Origin: Deinandra increscens subsp. villosa
Taxonomy: Eukaryota > Streptophyta > Magnoliopsida > Asterales > Asteraceae
Assembly (NCBI GenBank): GCA_039602395.1
Contig: JBCNJP010000023.1
Location: 23,309,467-23,373,466, forward strand
Direction of reading: 5' to 3'
Length of the DNA: 64,000 nt
This document shows, piece by piece, positions 44,284 to 55,479 of this stretch. Position 1 is the stretch's first letter; every line of letters begins with the position of its first letter. The translations under genes were made by a program, and so were the position numbers. The notes under the pieces were generated by a model. The model saw only the letters and a list, made by a program, of their open reading frames with translations, ran no database searches and was not told where the DNA came from.

Positions 44284-44994
44284 TCAATCCTTTTTTTCTT
44301 TTCCATAGTTGTCTTCAAATAGAGACTGAGAGGCTATTGAAATCTCAGGAGCATTGAGGTCTCCCCCTAGATTTGTGGTTTTCTCCTTGCCTTTCTCAGA
44401 TTCCTTGGTGGGTTTTGAGGATCCTACAGCATCAGTTTTGATGGAGGTACCTGATGAGGGTGGAACCACTGGCCGACTGGATTTTTGTGTAGGTGGTGGT
44501 GGTGGCATTGAGTGATCAGAAGTTAGATTGGGCTTGCATTGATCAGGTTTCTTTCTTTTGGGAGAGGACTTGATCTCATCAGGAGTTGTCTTCCTCTTTG
44601 AGCTGGGAGGAGAGTCATCAAGATTGATGACAGGAGTAGCTGTAGTCTCCTGTGCTGAAGAACTTTTAGGTGGGTTGGCTTCTGTTACTTGCTTGGATAG
44701 ATTCTTCATTATTTTCTCTAGGAACATCTGATCTGAATTTATCTTTATCAGATTTGAATTTTCTTCTTTTATTTCCTTGTGTAGAAGGCTAAAATCTTCT
44801 TTGATTTTATTCAGCAACTCTTCTCCTTTGGCTGCATAGAATTGTAGTGCTTTTTGAGCCATCTTATTCAGTTCTTTGATCTGATTTTGTAATGATTCTT
44901 GTTTTCCTCCTTTTAGCTGCCAGTCCTTTTCTTGTAAGGCTCTCAGCTGGTCAGAAATCTGATTGAATTGTTGCTTTCTGTTTTTCTTCATCAC
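44284..44994 (-). pseudogene. ORF B, coiled-coil and NLS piece (236 codons)
   Basis: Residues 1-105 have heptad-like Leu/Ile spacing with Gln/Lys/Glu (QISDQLRALQEKDWQLKGGK, IKELNKMAQKALQFYAAKGE), probably a coiled coil. Residues 131-150 (SSKRKTTPDEIKSSPKRKKP) fit a bipartite nuclear localisation signal. The rest is Ser/Pro-rich, with a poly-Pro run. Upstream, the frame is open back to near 45260 except for one TGA (about 45050), encoding SKSDFENFSKSLSDLLNDFM. So it continues the 491-codon piece after a frameshift and a nonsense change. Confidence 0.65.
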
Positions 44995-45066
44995 TTTCAG
45001 CTCTTCTTGTAGTTTAGCTATTCTCTGACTGTTGCTTTCTGTTTGTTTTCATAATTCTTCTATTTG

Positions 45067-45103
45067 TACAGAACTAATGCAGAAATTCTGGTGTAGTTCT
45101 GTA
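45067..45103. repeat. 37-bp palindrome inside ORF B, shared with the LTR
   Basis: Both ends read TACAGAACTA inward (right arm TAGTTCTGTA). By my alignment it matches the LTR palindrome at 43195-43231 at 31 of 37 positions. Confidence 0.75.
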
Positions 45104-45259
45104 TTTTGTTGTTTTTGCTCATTCATGAAGTCATTGAGCAGATCAGAGAGAGATTTTGAAAAGTTCTCGAAGTCAGATTTTGATGCAGCACCAGGGGGTA
45201 AATTATCAGAGGACAACACATGTCTCTCTGTTGGACTGGTTGATTTCTCATTGAGAATT

Positions 45260-46735
45260 TTACCAGTGCCTGTTAATAGTTATGTTGAGTGTGTACAGGT
45301 CTTCTGCATTCACTGGTTGATCCAAGGTTGGATTTACCTCCTGTGTTTTTAAAGAATCCTGAGACAGATGTCTTTGTGAGGATGTCTCTTGTGAGCTGAC
45401 ACTGAACACATCAGTGTTGCTTGTTTCCATGTTTCCTTGACTTCTAGAGTCTCCACTTGTTGTTACATCATCTTCACTGACTGAGTCCGAGAAGATATTG
45501 GGATGTGTGGCTATGATCGGAATGTCAAGGTGGGGTGAGTTGGTTGTTTGGATTTGAAATTGGGCAAAGGCTTCTTGGAGGGATGTTTGTGGTGATGAAT
45601 GCTGGCTTCTGGTATGATTTGGAGAGTTTTGGTTTTCTGGAGAGTGTTGGGCTGGGAAGATTGGCTCATGTGGTGTATGTGGGGAACATGGTGGGGTTTC
45701 CTGTTGTGGTGGGTTTTGTTGTTGTGGAGGAGAGGAAGGGTTGTGGTCAGCCATTTCTTCTGATGGTGATGTTGTGGTGTTTGTTGAAGTAGGTGACTGA
45801 TCAGGGTTTGACTTGAACTTGTTGGCTTTGATGAGATATTTATGAAGAACTGGGTTGTTGTATTCTAACTTAACTGTCATACCCCATGGAAAATTGCAAA
45901 AATCTATATGTGTACCTGGTCTGTAGATGCCTTTGATGTGATACATTTCGGTTGTATGTATTTCTTCATTTTCCTTTGCTCTTACTTTATCTTTGATCAT
46001 TTGTGCTAGAAATCTGACGTAGGGCACAAATTCTGACTTCTTGCCTTTTGATTTTTCTTTGACTCTTTTCTCCATATCTTTCCAGATTAGCAGGGCCATG
46101 TCAATCTCTTCATTGAAGCATAGACTGTAAAGAATGGCGAGAACATTTTTGTTGATTTGATCCATGGAGCCCTTCTTGGATGTCATGGTGTGGTTGAGTA
46201 AGTCAGTAGTAAATCTCCAGGCAGGCTTTAGCTGACTTACTCTGAGATTTGAGATTTGACCATTTTCTTCAAACTTGCCTCCGGTGATTTCAATGATCAG
46301 TTCTATCAGGGCTGGATCTTCTGGATTAGGAGAGAAGGATGAGAGGTTATCTGGTAATGGGAAGATTTTTCTCAGATCAGATAGTTGGAGTGTGATGTTG
46401 GTATCTGTGTTCACCTTTCCTTTCATGTCTCCATCTATCATCTTGACGGTTGCCCAGAAATTTAGAATGGCTGATTTTGGGCATGGTTCGTTGATGGTTA
46501 AGGCTGTGGCAAGTTGAGAAGAATTTTTCAGGGCTTCTATTATCAACTGGAGGTTTGATGAGTATGCAGATGGGTTCAGATCGCACGGTTGGTTAAGGGT
46601 GTCTATGGTGAAATTTCGTCTGGGTGGTGAGTCGGAGGATGAGGAATCTAGGTTTAGGGTTTGAGCAGAGGGGTTTCGAGGGATTTTTCCTTTGGACCGA
46701 GTGTTCATCGCAGGGGTTGCAGATGAGGATGCCAT
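45260..46735 (-). pseudogene. Copia accessory ORF B, N-terminal piece (491 codons)
   Basis: The ATG at 46735 (MASSSATPAMNTRSKGKIPR) fits best: a TATA-like box lies 60 bp upstream and the longer frame to 46891 reads through promoter-like DNA. Residues ~78-251 form a predicted globular region with landmarks ILNFWATV (93-94 Trp region), LRKIFPLPD, ILYSLCFNEEIDMALLIWKD and FVPYVRFLAQMI (Tyr239, Arg241, Phe242). The rest is Ser/Pro/Gln/His-rich. A frameshift near 45270 causes the stop at 45260. The globular region has the same order and spacing as in ORF A. From memory it resembles extra ORFs behind pol in Asteraceae copia elements; function unknown. Nuclear or nucleic-acid roles are only guesses. 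Confidence 0.7.
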
Positions 46736-46794
46736 TTGTGATTTCTCAGGTTTGTGATATGAACAGTGGGATTTGGAGGAGAGGGTTGATGTTC

Positions 46795-46801
46795 TTTTAT
46801 A
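46795..46801 (-). promoter_or_regulatory. TATA-like box before ORF B
   Basis: The minus strand reads ACCTATAAAAGAACATC, with TATAAAA 60 bp before the ORF B ATG. A C/A-rich leader (CCCTCTCCTCCAAATCCCAC) follows. Confidence 0.5.
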
Positions 46802-47005
46802 GGTATCTCCTGATGCCGTTCCAATTTTCAAGGTTCTCCTATAACGGCTATAATTAATTCGAACGGACGCTTTTATTCTGAACGGTAACAAAAGTTACCG
46901 TTGGCTTTTATGTGAATAATTAGCGAATCAATTATCGTATTTATCAGAGCCAAAAAAAATTATTTATTGCTCAGATATTTTGGATAATTTTGATTTTTGA
47001 GGAGA

Positions 47006-47229
47006 TGTGACAATTCGTCTTTTCGGGTCTTTTTCTAATTTAAATAAACTTAAAATGTTATAAATGTTGTGTGAACATTTATGTGTTTGACTTGTGTTGA
47101 CCTTAGCAACTAGAGTTGTGTGACCATCACTACGAGCGTACACTTGAGTCTAGACGTTTTATATTTTATGATTTTGTGAAAATCGCATTCTATGATTTTA
47201 TGTGGCAAGTATACTTATGATTTTATGTG

Positions 47230-47282
<53 letters not shown>

Positions 47283-49979
47283 CACATTATATCCTATTTT
47301 TCTATGTGACAATGTGTCACGTGATTACGCCTAACATTTCTATTATTTTATGTGAGTTCACACGTATTGTTAAGATTTCATGATTATCATTTTATGTGAA
47401 CTCAAAGCGTAGGTTTATGAAATTATATTCATGATTTTTGTGAATTAATCATGGTATGCACCGTATAAATGTCGTTCGTTAGATATGTTTGTCATACACC
47501 GTATATTCACCGTTTAAGCATTCTCCGTTAACTCCGTTAGAGTTTGTTAACGGTGTGTAACCGTGAGGGACCGATCTTGTCATTACTGAAACTTGTTTTC
47601 TATTTAGTCAACTCAGGGATGGATCCTGCCATTAATAAAAACTTGATGCCTTGTTATGCAAGTTAGGAAGGACCACCTCTGCAAATTGCTAAAATTCGAT
47701 TTAGTCGTCGTGAAAGAAACAACCGACGCTTACACTCTAGAAACCGTCCTATCTTTAATACCTGATATCACTCATTGTCGGTTACAAAACGATCGATATC
47801 ACATCAGCGATGGCCACATTCATTTTTACAGAAAGTTCCAAACATCGCCTCATCTCACCCTCAGACGCTCTCGATCAAGTTCGAAGAATCCGAGCACCTC
47901 CGTTCGCGTTTTGGTCCATTCCAGCCACTGCTGATCACCAGCGTTCGGTCCTCTTCGACCTTCTGCAAGTTGCTGATCGACCGCCTGCAGCTTTGGCTCA
48001 ACCCACTGTCATCACAAAGCACCGCCGGAGAGAAAGACCATGATCGAGTCGTCATTCGTATAAACTGTCGTTGTCCATCGGACTCCTGTTTTCATCTCCA
48101 CTTGAGGTATGAGTGTTCTGGTTCAGAGTCGTGTGCGATTGTAGGGTTATTTGAGCTTCTGTAATTTTTATTTTTGACTATTCATGGTGTCGGGTGCGTA
48201 GGGTTTCGGGTGAGGGAGATGACACCCGACCCATATAGTTAAAGTATTTGGTTAAGCATTTCAGAATCAATAGGATGATTTGGCCGGATGGTTGTTTCCT
48301 TGGTATGGGTAGCTGTGGTCGCGTGTTCTAAACCCGGTCACATCCGTTTTCTTTTTACATCATTTATTTGCCTAGTTTGCTCAAAATGTTATCATATAAA
48401 AGCATTACAAACCAAATTTCCACAACAAAACGGGTCTATTCCAATTGTTAGACACATTGTTTGCCACTCAAAGGGTGCGGGTTCGATCCGCATGTCCTAT
48501 AAAACGTTTTAAATGATTCTTTGGTTATTATTTTTGCATCCCATCCATATCGAATCGATCCCCAAGGAATCCTAAACAGGTCTTAACACCTCTTATTGTC
48601 AAACATGTTGTTTATTAATCAAAACACCGTATTGTTGAATCGTCAAGACAAATTCTTATATTTTATCCGGTTATTTGTTCATTTAAAAGTCGCTCAAAAC
48701 TAGTTATGCCATATTATGATGTAAATAAATATACATGTCCATGATGATGTTTATCAAATATCGTTATTCGAGATTTTGCTCGTTTTAGTGATTTATCACT
48801 TGACATCTCGTATCGTTTTAAATAAATATAAATGTTTTATTTGACCAAAGTACCTACAATTTATATAATTAATCATGTACATTTTTCGGGAAAATATCAA
48901 TGAGCTTACAAACGTTTTTTTTTATGAATACGTGTCGATTTTGGAAACTGACACACATCGAGTTAATGGCATTGTTGTTAAACACCGTCGTCTAGTTGTG
49001 TCATTGGTATTCTAGATTCCCACTTACAAATGTATACTCGTTAGGTGATTGATTGCTTTCGCAAGACCCGTCCTTGCTAATTGCTGTTATTATTTATCTG
49101 GATTTGCTATGCACCCAAAGGTGAGTTTCACGGCCCCTTTTTACCTATTTTAATCCTGTTGGGGGAGATTAACATGCAAACACTTGAACTGTTAGATAAT
49201 TATATCGCCTGAATGATAGTGGCACACTTATGATAAAGTCCTCACTTTTAGAGTTACTGTCAATGTGACATCAGCGGGAACTTATTTGGTAGATCTACTG
49301 GGCCTGACAAGCCCCACCCGGGTCATTCGCGCTGACTCGATTGGATATCGAACGGGTGTTATATACTTCTTAGTCTTAACGAGGCACAATTGAACTGTCG
49401 AGCTTCAGTAACTGGATAGCTAGTTTATCTAGTCAAACGTGCACTGATTTCTTGAAAATAGCCTAGCTAGCTATTGATATATTATCTGGATTTTATTAAC
49501 TGAACTTGAGCATGAACTTGAACTGTTGTTGAACAGTCAACCTAGAACTTAAACATGAACTGTCGAGGAACAGTTGATTTACACTGAACTGGGACTGTTG
49601 TTGAACAGTCGATTTACATTAACTGGAACTGTTTTTGAACTGATAAACCTGTGAACTCACCAACCTTTGTGTTGACACTTTTTAGCATGTTATTTCTCAG
49701 GTTGCAGATGTTCGAGTATCACGAGTACGCATGCATGAGTCTTGAAACACTTTTAATTTCTTTGAACAAGCCACGTCACATTGGGTGACAAAGAATTTAC
49801 ATAAGTACTTTTATTGTATTTACGCTTCCGCGTTTGTAAAACTCTAATTATATATTTTAATGAAATATGAAACGTTTTTATTAATTATTGGTCCTTTGGT
49901 GTAACTAATGGACGGCGATCCTGGTTTGTCACGCTCCCTACGGCGCGTTATCGCGCGTGGGATTTTTTAGGGTGTGACA
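47006..49979 (+). repeat. 5' LTR of the LARD (2,974 bp)
   Basis: TGTGACAATTCG to GGGTGTGACA. Contains an AT microsatellite (47231-47279), a C-rich exon-like patch (47810-48100), a tRNA B-box-like GGTTCGATCC (48480-48489) and hairpin repeats GAACTGTTGTTGAACAGTC (49516-49640). Confidence 0.95.
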
Positions 49980-49982
49980 GAT

Positions 49983-49995
49983 TGGTATCAGAGCC
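49983..49995 (+). other. LARD primer-binding site (tRNA-iMet)
   Basis: TGGTATCAGAGCC three bases after the LTR end. Confidence 0.93.
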
Positions 49996-52900
49996 ATTGG
50001 TTACAGCGAACTAAGATTCTTCTTAGACTGTAACAGTTTTGCATTAGTTACACTTAAACATTTCTCTCATGCATCGTGATACTCGCTCCTACACGCACCT
50101 GGTTTATAGTAAGTCATTTACATCATCCAACCCCCTTATACTTACGGCGAGGAGCCGGTTAGTCTTGAGTCATTTTCCTTAACCTCTCTGAGCCATGTAC
50201 CTCTTGGTTAACCGCATGGACCACGAGACGTCGAATCAGATCAAAGGATCACATCTTCACTCTTGACGAGTCGGTTGCTGCTCGGGATTATTCTAGACTG
50301 AAGGACTGGGCGTGGTACCCAGATGTTGGGCGAGTGCTTACTTAGGAAGGTGGTGTGATACCTCTTCCTGTTCTTAATCCTTTTTCTCCTAGTGTGTGAG
50401 ATTCTTGTTGAACCTGACCTATCTGCATCGCTGAACTCTCATGTTCAGGAAACGTAATCATGACGTGCTAATAGTGCGATCAATTAACTTTAGTAGTAGC
50501 AGCATTGTGTGGATTCAAGTGGTTTCTTGTGGGGACACTTGTGTCTACCTTCGTTATCCTGATCTTTTCACATTTTCTCTGATCTTCCCAGATCTTTCTC
50601 TCCTCGTTTCTATCGCATGGTTGCGTTGGAATGAAGCAACTTGAATGAGACTCTTATAAACTAAATAGTACATGACGTGGACTGACTGATTTTTTTTCTC
50701 ATATATATCGAATTTGTGATCAGGTTAGTATGTGTAGTAATCATTATGTTTCTTCGAGCTAAACTTGGGTTATTGTGATAAATCTTATCCAAATCCTCTT
50801 GAGCTAAATTTCTGGCTGACTCGCTTCGGGTGGGTCAGTCCAATTATAACGAACATATTGTTCTCGAGACTTTTCTCTATACCGAATCTGGTCAAGATAA
50901 CCTTGGGTTAGTGATCCCATTCTTGATACCCACTCTGAGGATATCTCATTTGTACTCCATAATACCTGGTAGCTGAAGTAAGAGGAACTATGGTGACCAT
51001 ATAGGGTAAATTACAGTTACGGGTGCACACGTAAATGTAATTTGCAGTGTATGGAAATCCTGGGGAATCCAAAACGGCAAGCTGATGGTTGTAAAGGATA
51101 CAATCTCTTACCTTAAACCCCATGACATCCGAATGTCGAGCATGTTCGCCTCAACCAGATGGTTGAAGTCCTCCATCCTTCTAAAAGCTATCTGATCTCA
51201 TACCTTTCTAGTATTGGATTCTAATCCATTTGCAAAACTTTTTGGAGCATATTACGAATATTGGTCCTGGTAGGACATCGTTTCACTTGTGCACTTAAAT
51301 GACAAGTTTTTCTGGACTACGAAAACTCTTGACGAAATCTTTGACTGGTTTGAATTCATATTGAATCATAATTCCACCTTCACGACTTTACTAACCATAT
51401 CAATCCCTGGAACTTTACGATCATGAGACAACCCGGACATACATTCAGCGGACAGTTACCCAGAAAAAAAAATTTGGATAAACGAATTATACGAATCATA
51501 CATCGCGAGCAGTGGAACATATTTCTGGGCTGAGAACTCTTGTGAAGTTTCCCCCTGAAGATTCATACTGCTGATTTATTGTGCAAACCAAAACTTGTTG
51601 CCAGCAACATCGTCACGATTATACAGAGTGCTTACCTCACCGCAAGCATATTTTTTTTTCTAATGGGGGTAATGTTAGTGAAAAGCCTCCCCGATTTTCA
51701 AACTGATGACTTCCAGTTTGAACGTAATGACAATTCCGACTGACCTTTTGAACCTGTGCGGTTGATTTTTGTCTGCACGATTCGAACCCTTTACGATATA
51801 ACAACCAACGATTTCTATTTCTCACGCTTTTTCAATCCTTTTATGTCTTGGTTGAGCTTTCAAGATTTGAACCAGAAAGTGTTACACTTTTGGTTATCTT
51901 TTCAACTAGATAACACCATTGATGATGAAACTACCTTGTGCCTCAATCACAGTAACAATAAAAAGCTTTTTATAGAAACCCTATTTACACCCATCGAGCA
52001 TGAACTTCTTGTTATCAATAGCTAATTGTACCATCGACCTGCACCTTGAGTACACCAAGTTATCTATATAACCTGTATATTTATTAACGCTCCAGTCATA
52101 GCAACTATCGAAAAATTTCCGGTACATGAATCCTCATCGTCCTTTTCAGAAAACTTTCATTGATAAACCCCAAGCCTGAGCTTAAACCTTATGGCCTGCT
52201 TAAAATTTTGATCGTCTTGAAATCTGAAGTGTTATGATATTCGCACTGCACGTGCCAACCTCTCGACAACCTTCGCTAGAATAGCAAACCTCATGCATCC
52301 TACTGATATTGTGAATGGAAACTTTTACACCTTTTGTTTGCACAACGTATTGAGGTTTAATCTCTCGCCCCCTTTACATTCAAGCGTATGGGAGTAACAT
52401 GACGTCCCATGCTTCCGATAAAAATATCCGATGTGTTTGACTATATCTAGTAATGGTGGGTAGCTGTTACACCTTCAAGGTGCTGGTAGTGTGGTGGGTT
52501 AGCTGCGGTACACCCTATATATAAACATTAATGGCACGTTGAATGTGAGACCAGTACCGCGACAAGGGTTGACTTTAGAGTCATACACAAGAACCTCATC
52601 TTGAGAAAAAAAATATATATATCTAACGAGAGTATATCCTTGACAAAATTGTTTGATGCTACTTTCTCAGGGATTATGGATATCCCTTACGTATTTCTAG
52701 CGAAGAGACTTACCCGAAATAATCAAACTCCATGTAGTCAAATGTCCGAGTCTAGAAGAAAACTCTCCTAAAGCAAATTTCCTGCCACGACTCAGACATG
52801 AGTTCTAACTCAGATGAACAGCAACGTTTAAAAAAAAAACCAGAGATTTTTTTTTTCTTATTATTGACAAACCGCACGCACCAATGAACAACTCCAACCT

Positions 52901-55185
52901 TTAGACGAATGTGTTGAGAAGTAGGTCGACTTTCGTTTGAAGGACACTACTTTTGGGTCGACTGCATGTTTTTATAAGCTCTCTGGCATTCACTGACGTG
53001 ATAGCCCCGACCCTTTTCTATGGAACACCCGATTAGATCTTTTAAACCGCGATAAACCTGCACTGAACCCTAGCAAAAACGCATATGTACAAGCAACCCA
53101 AGCCAAAGCCACTGCTGAACATCTTAGTGTTTTGTGTTTTGCGGACACCCTTTTATAACACTTTCGTACTTTATCTTACTTTTAGAGACCGTTGGAACTT
53201 TTGGGCACACTGGTGTGCTTAGACAATGAAGATTTCCCTAACAAGACGTTTACTCTATTGGATTATATAACCGTTGACACGTTCATCTCGATATCTATTT
53301 ACGCGAATTTCTTACCGAATCCTATCAAGCACACTATAGGTTTCTCTCTAAAATTTTATGCTATCCATTACGCTATTTGCATCCTCCCTGCTGGTATCTT
53401 CATCAGTGCCACTTTAAACTCACATGTCATTCTTGGAATGTGTAGTTGTGACTATCATAAGCTTGCTATCACATCGCTTACTCGAATTCACGAACTAAGC
53501 CGTTGGCGTTTTTTTTTCCCTCTATTTGCTATTCTCATGCTTGATGTCATACGTAATCCTGCAGATCACTTTTTGAATTTTGGTACCTCATAGTTACACT
53601 TTTCTTTTGTTGGATCTTCACTCTAAATTTTGGGATTCTTTAGCAAGGCCAGTGATATGTTATATGATACTGAACTCCAACTTGAATTTGAATCGAACTG
53701 TCTATGTTATTTCTTGAACAATTCTTAACAGAAAGTGAGTAATCCTTTTCTAAAACAAACTGCTACGTGTTACCTTTTAAATGGCAGTGGGATCTTGAAT
53801 GGATTTTTCTTTGGACCTCAGTCCTTTTGTCACAGAATCAGTGTGTTGCCAACTATGTTTTAGTATGTGAGAAACCGTTGAACCATTTTAATCATGATAA
53901 ATAGTTTGTTGCTTCGAATCTTCTCATAAGAAATGTTTAAAAAAAGACATACGTGTTAATGCATGCTAAAATTTGAGAATCTAATCCTATGTTTAGGGTA
54001 TATAAATTGATTAATCATTGAAGTGCTGGTTTAAACATAAATTGCATAGAATTGCATGATTAGTTATGTGTATGAAACATTTTAGAAACCAGAAAATGAC
54101 ATGTTGTGAATGTATTAACTTGATTGAGTGTGAAAAGCATACACCATACAAGGTCCTAGTACCTTTGGGAATGACAAGACTGTGTGAAGTTGTCCTGTCA
54201 ACTTTGCACCGTATGGGTTATGTTGGTTAGTTTATGAACTTATATGCTACTTGCTAAGACATGCTATGTTAGGGTCGTATGCCCGTTTATAAGGTGTTGG
54301 GACAATTATATGTGTTGTATGGTAAAAGCCTTCATGATATATTGCATGCTAGTACGCCTTGACCGTATCAACCTTTAAAAGAAATCTTCGTAGGAGCTCA
54401 TATGCTATTTGAACCATTATTGCATGAAATGTGAATTTGAATGTTATTATGAATCATGTGAACTTAACTGGTCATAACTCCATAAAAGTACTAAATCAAC
54501 CAATGTGTCCCCATGTTAACTTGATTATTCTTGTGTAATTCTATGCTATTTGCTAGTTGGTAGGAAAATTCAGACGTTTATGTTTTCGTTAGACAACGGG
54601 TCTATTAGAAAAACCCTGAGTGACTTGATTCCCACAATTTTCTCGTACTCAATTTCCCTTCTCTTTAATTCACCTGAGTCATTGACGAATGCGAACGCCT
54701 TAGCTGAAAACGAGACACAAAATGAGAATCTCGCTCCCCGCATTGAGTAGATGTATTATGATTCTTCTGTTTATTACAATTTTGATTTCAGATACTTATG
54801 TTATCGTGTCACTCTGTCCGTCCTGGATACGCAACATGATTCCGGTATTACATTGGTCCAACTCTGCTCGTAAGAGAATGCTTGATAAGAAAATCACTAT
54901 CTAAACTTTTAATATGAACCCCCAGCGAAAATCCATTAAACATTTGACATCTCCTCAACATTCACAATCTTGATCATAACATCCATCACTCCTTTGGGAG
55001 TAGGAAACTTGAATTCTTTAAATACGTTACTGTCAATTCGACTCTTCAAACAATTGTCATTGATTTAAATTTCGAGACGAAATTCTTTTAACAAGGGGAT
55101 GATGTGACGAATGAGAAAATTTTTCTTTCTTTTGTGACCAACTTGTTAACCACGTTATTCAATTTTCGGGACGAAAATTCTTCAA
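49996..55185 (+). other. LARD interior, no retroelement protein
   Basis: 5.2 kb without an ORF above 133 codons and without gag, CCHC, DSG, FIDD/YVDD or integrase motifs that I can find in any frame. Some text looks like eroded pol or gag (for example around 50220-50300 and 55075-55195). Because the LTRs are nearly identical, the loss of coding must predate this insertion. Confidence 0.8.
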
Positions 55186-55196
55186 CAAGGGGATAC
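55186..55196 (+). other. LARD polypurine tract
   Basis: CAAGGGGATAC immediately before the LTR start TGTGACA. A near-copy of the whole block (GACGAAATTC to AAGGGGATGATGTGACGA) sits about 85 bp upstream at 55077-55115. Confidence 0.8.
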
Positions 55197-55417
55197 TGTG
55201 ACAATTCGTCTTTTCGGGTCTTTTTCTAATTTAAATAAACTTAAAATGTTATAAATGTTGTGTGAACATTTATGTGTTTGACTTGTGTTGACCTTAGCAA
55301 CTAGAGTTGTGTGACCATCACTACGAGCGTACACTTGAGTCTAGACGTTTTATATTTTATGATTTTGTGAAAATCGCATTCTATGATTTTATGTGGCAAG
55401 TATACTTATGATTTTAT

Positions 55418-55479
<62 letters not shown>

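Noticed and set aside
46736..46891. N-terminal extension of ORF B to 46891
   Set aside because: This segment contains the TATA-like box and UTR-like sequence, so the start at 46735 is preferred.
47656..48164. ORFs of 92 and 129 codons repeated at 55853-56361
   Set aside because: They lie inside LARD LTRs, overlap each other in different frames, and match no family I know.
48270..48500. Possible tRNA gene
   Set aside because: Only a B-box-like element is visible; no acceptor stem or anticodon arm can be drawn.
53192..53593. 133-codon ORF in the LARD interior
   Set aside because: Hydrophobic, no retroelement or host motif, and isolated among stops. Probably chance.
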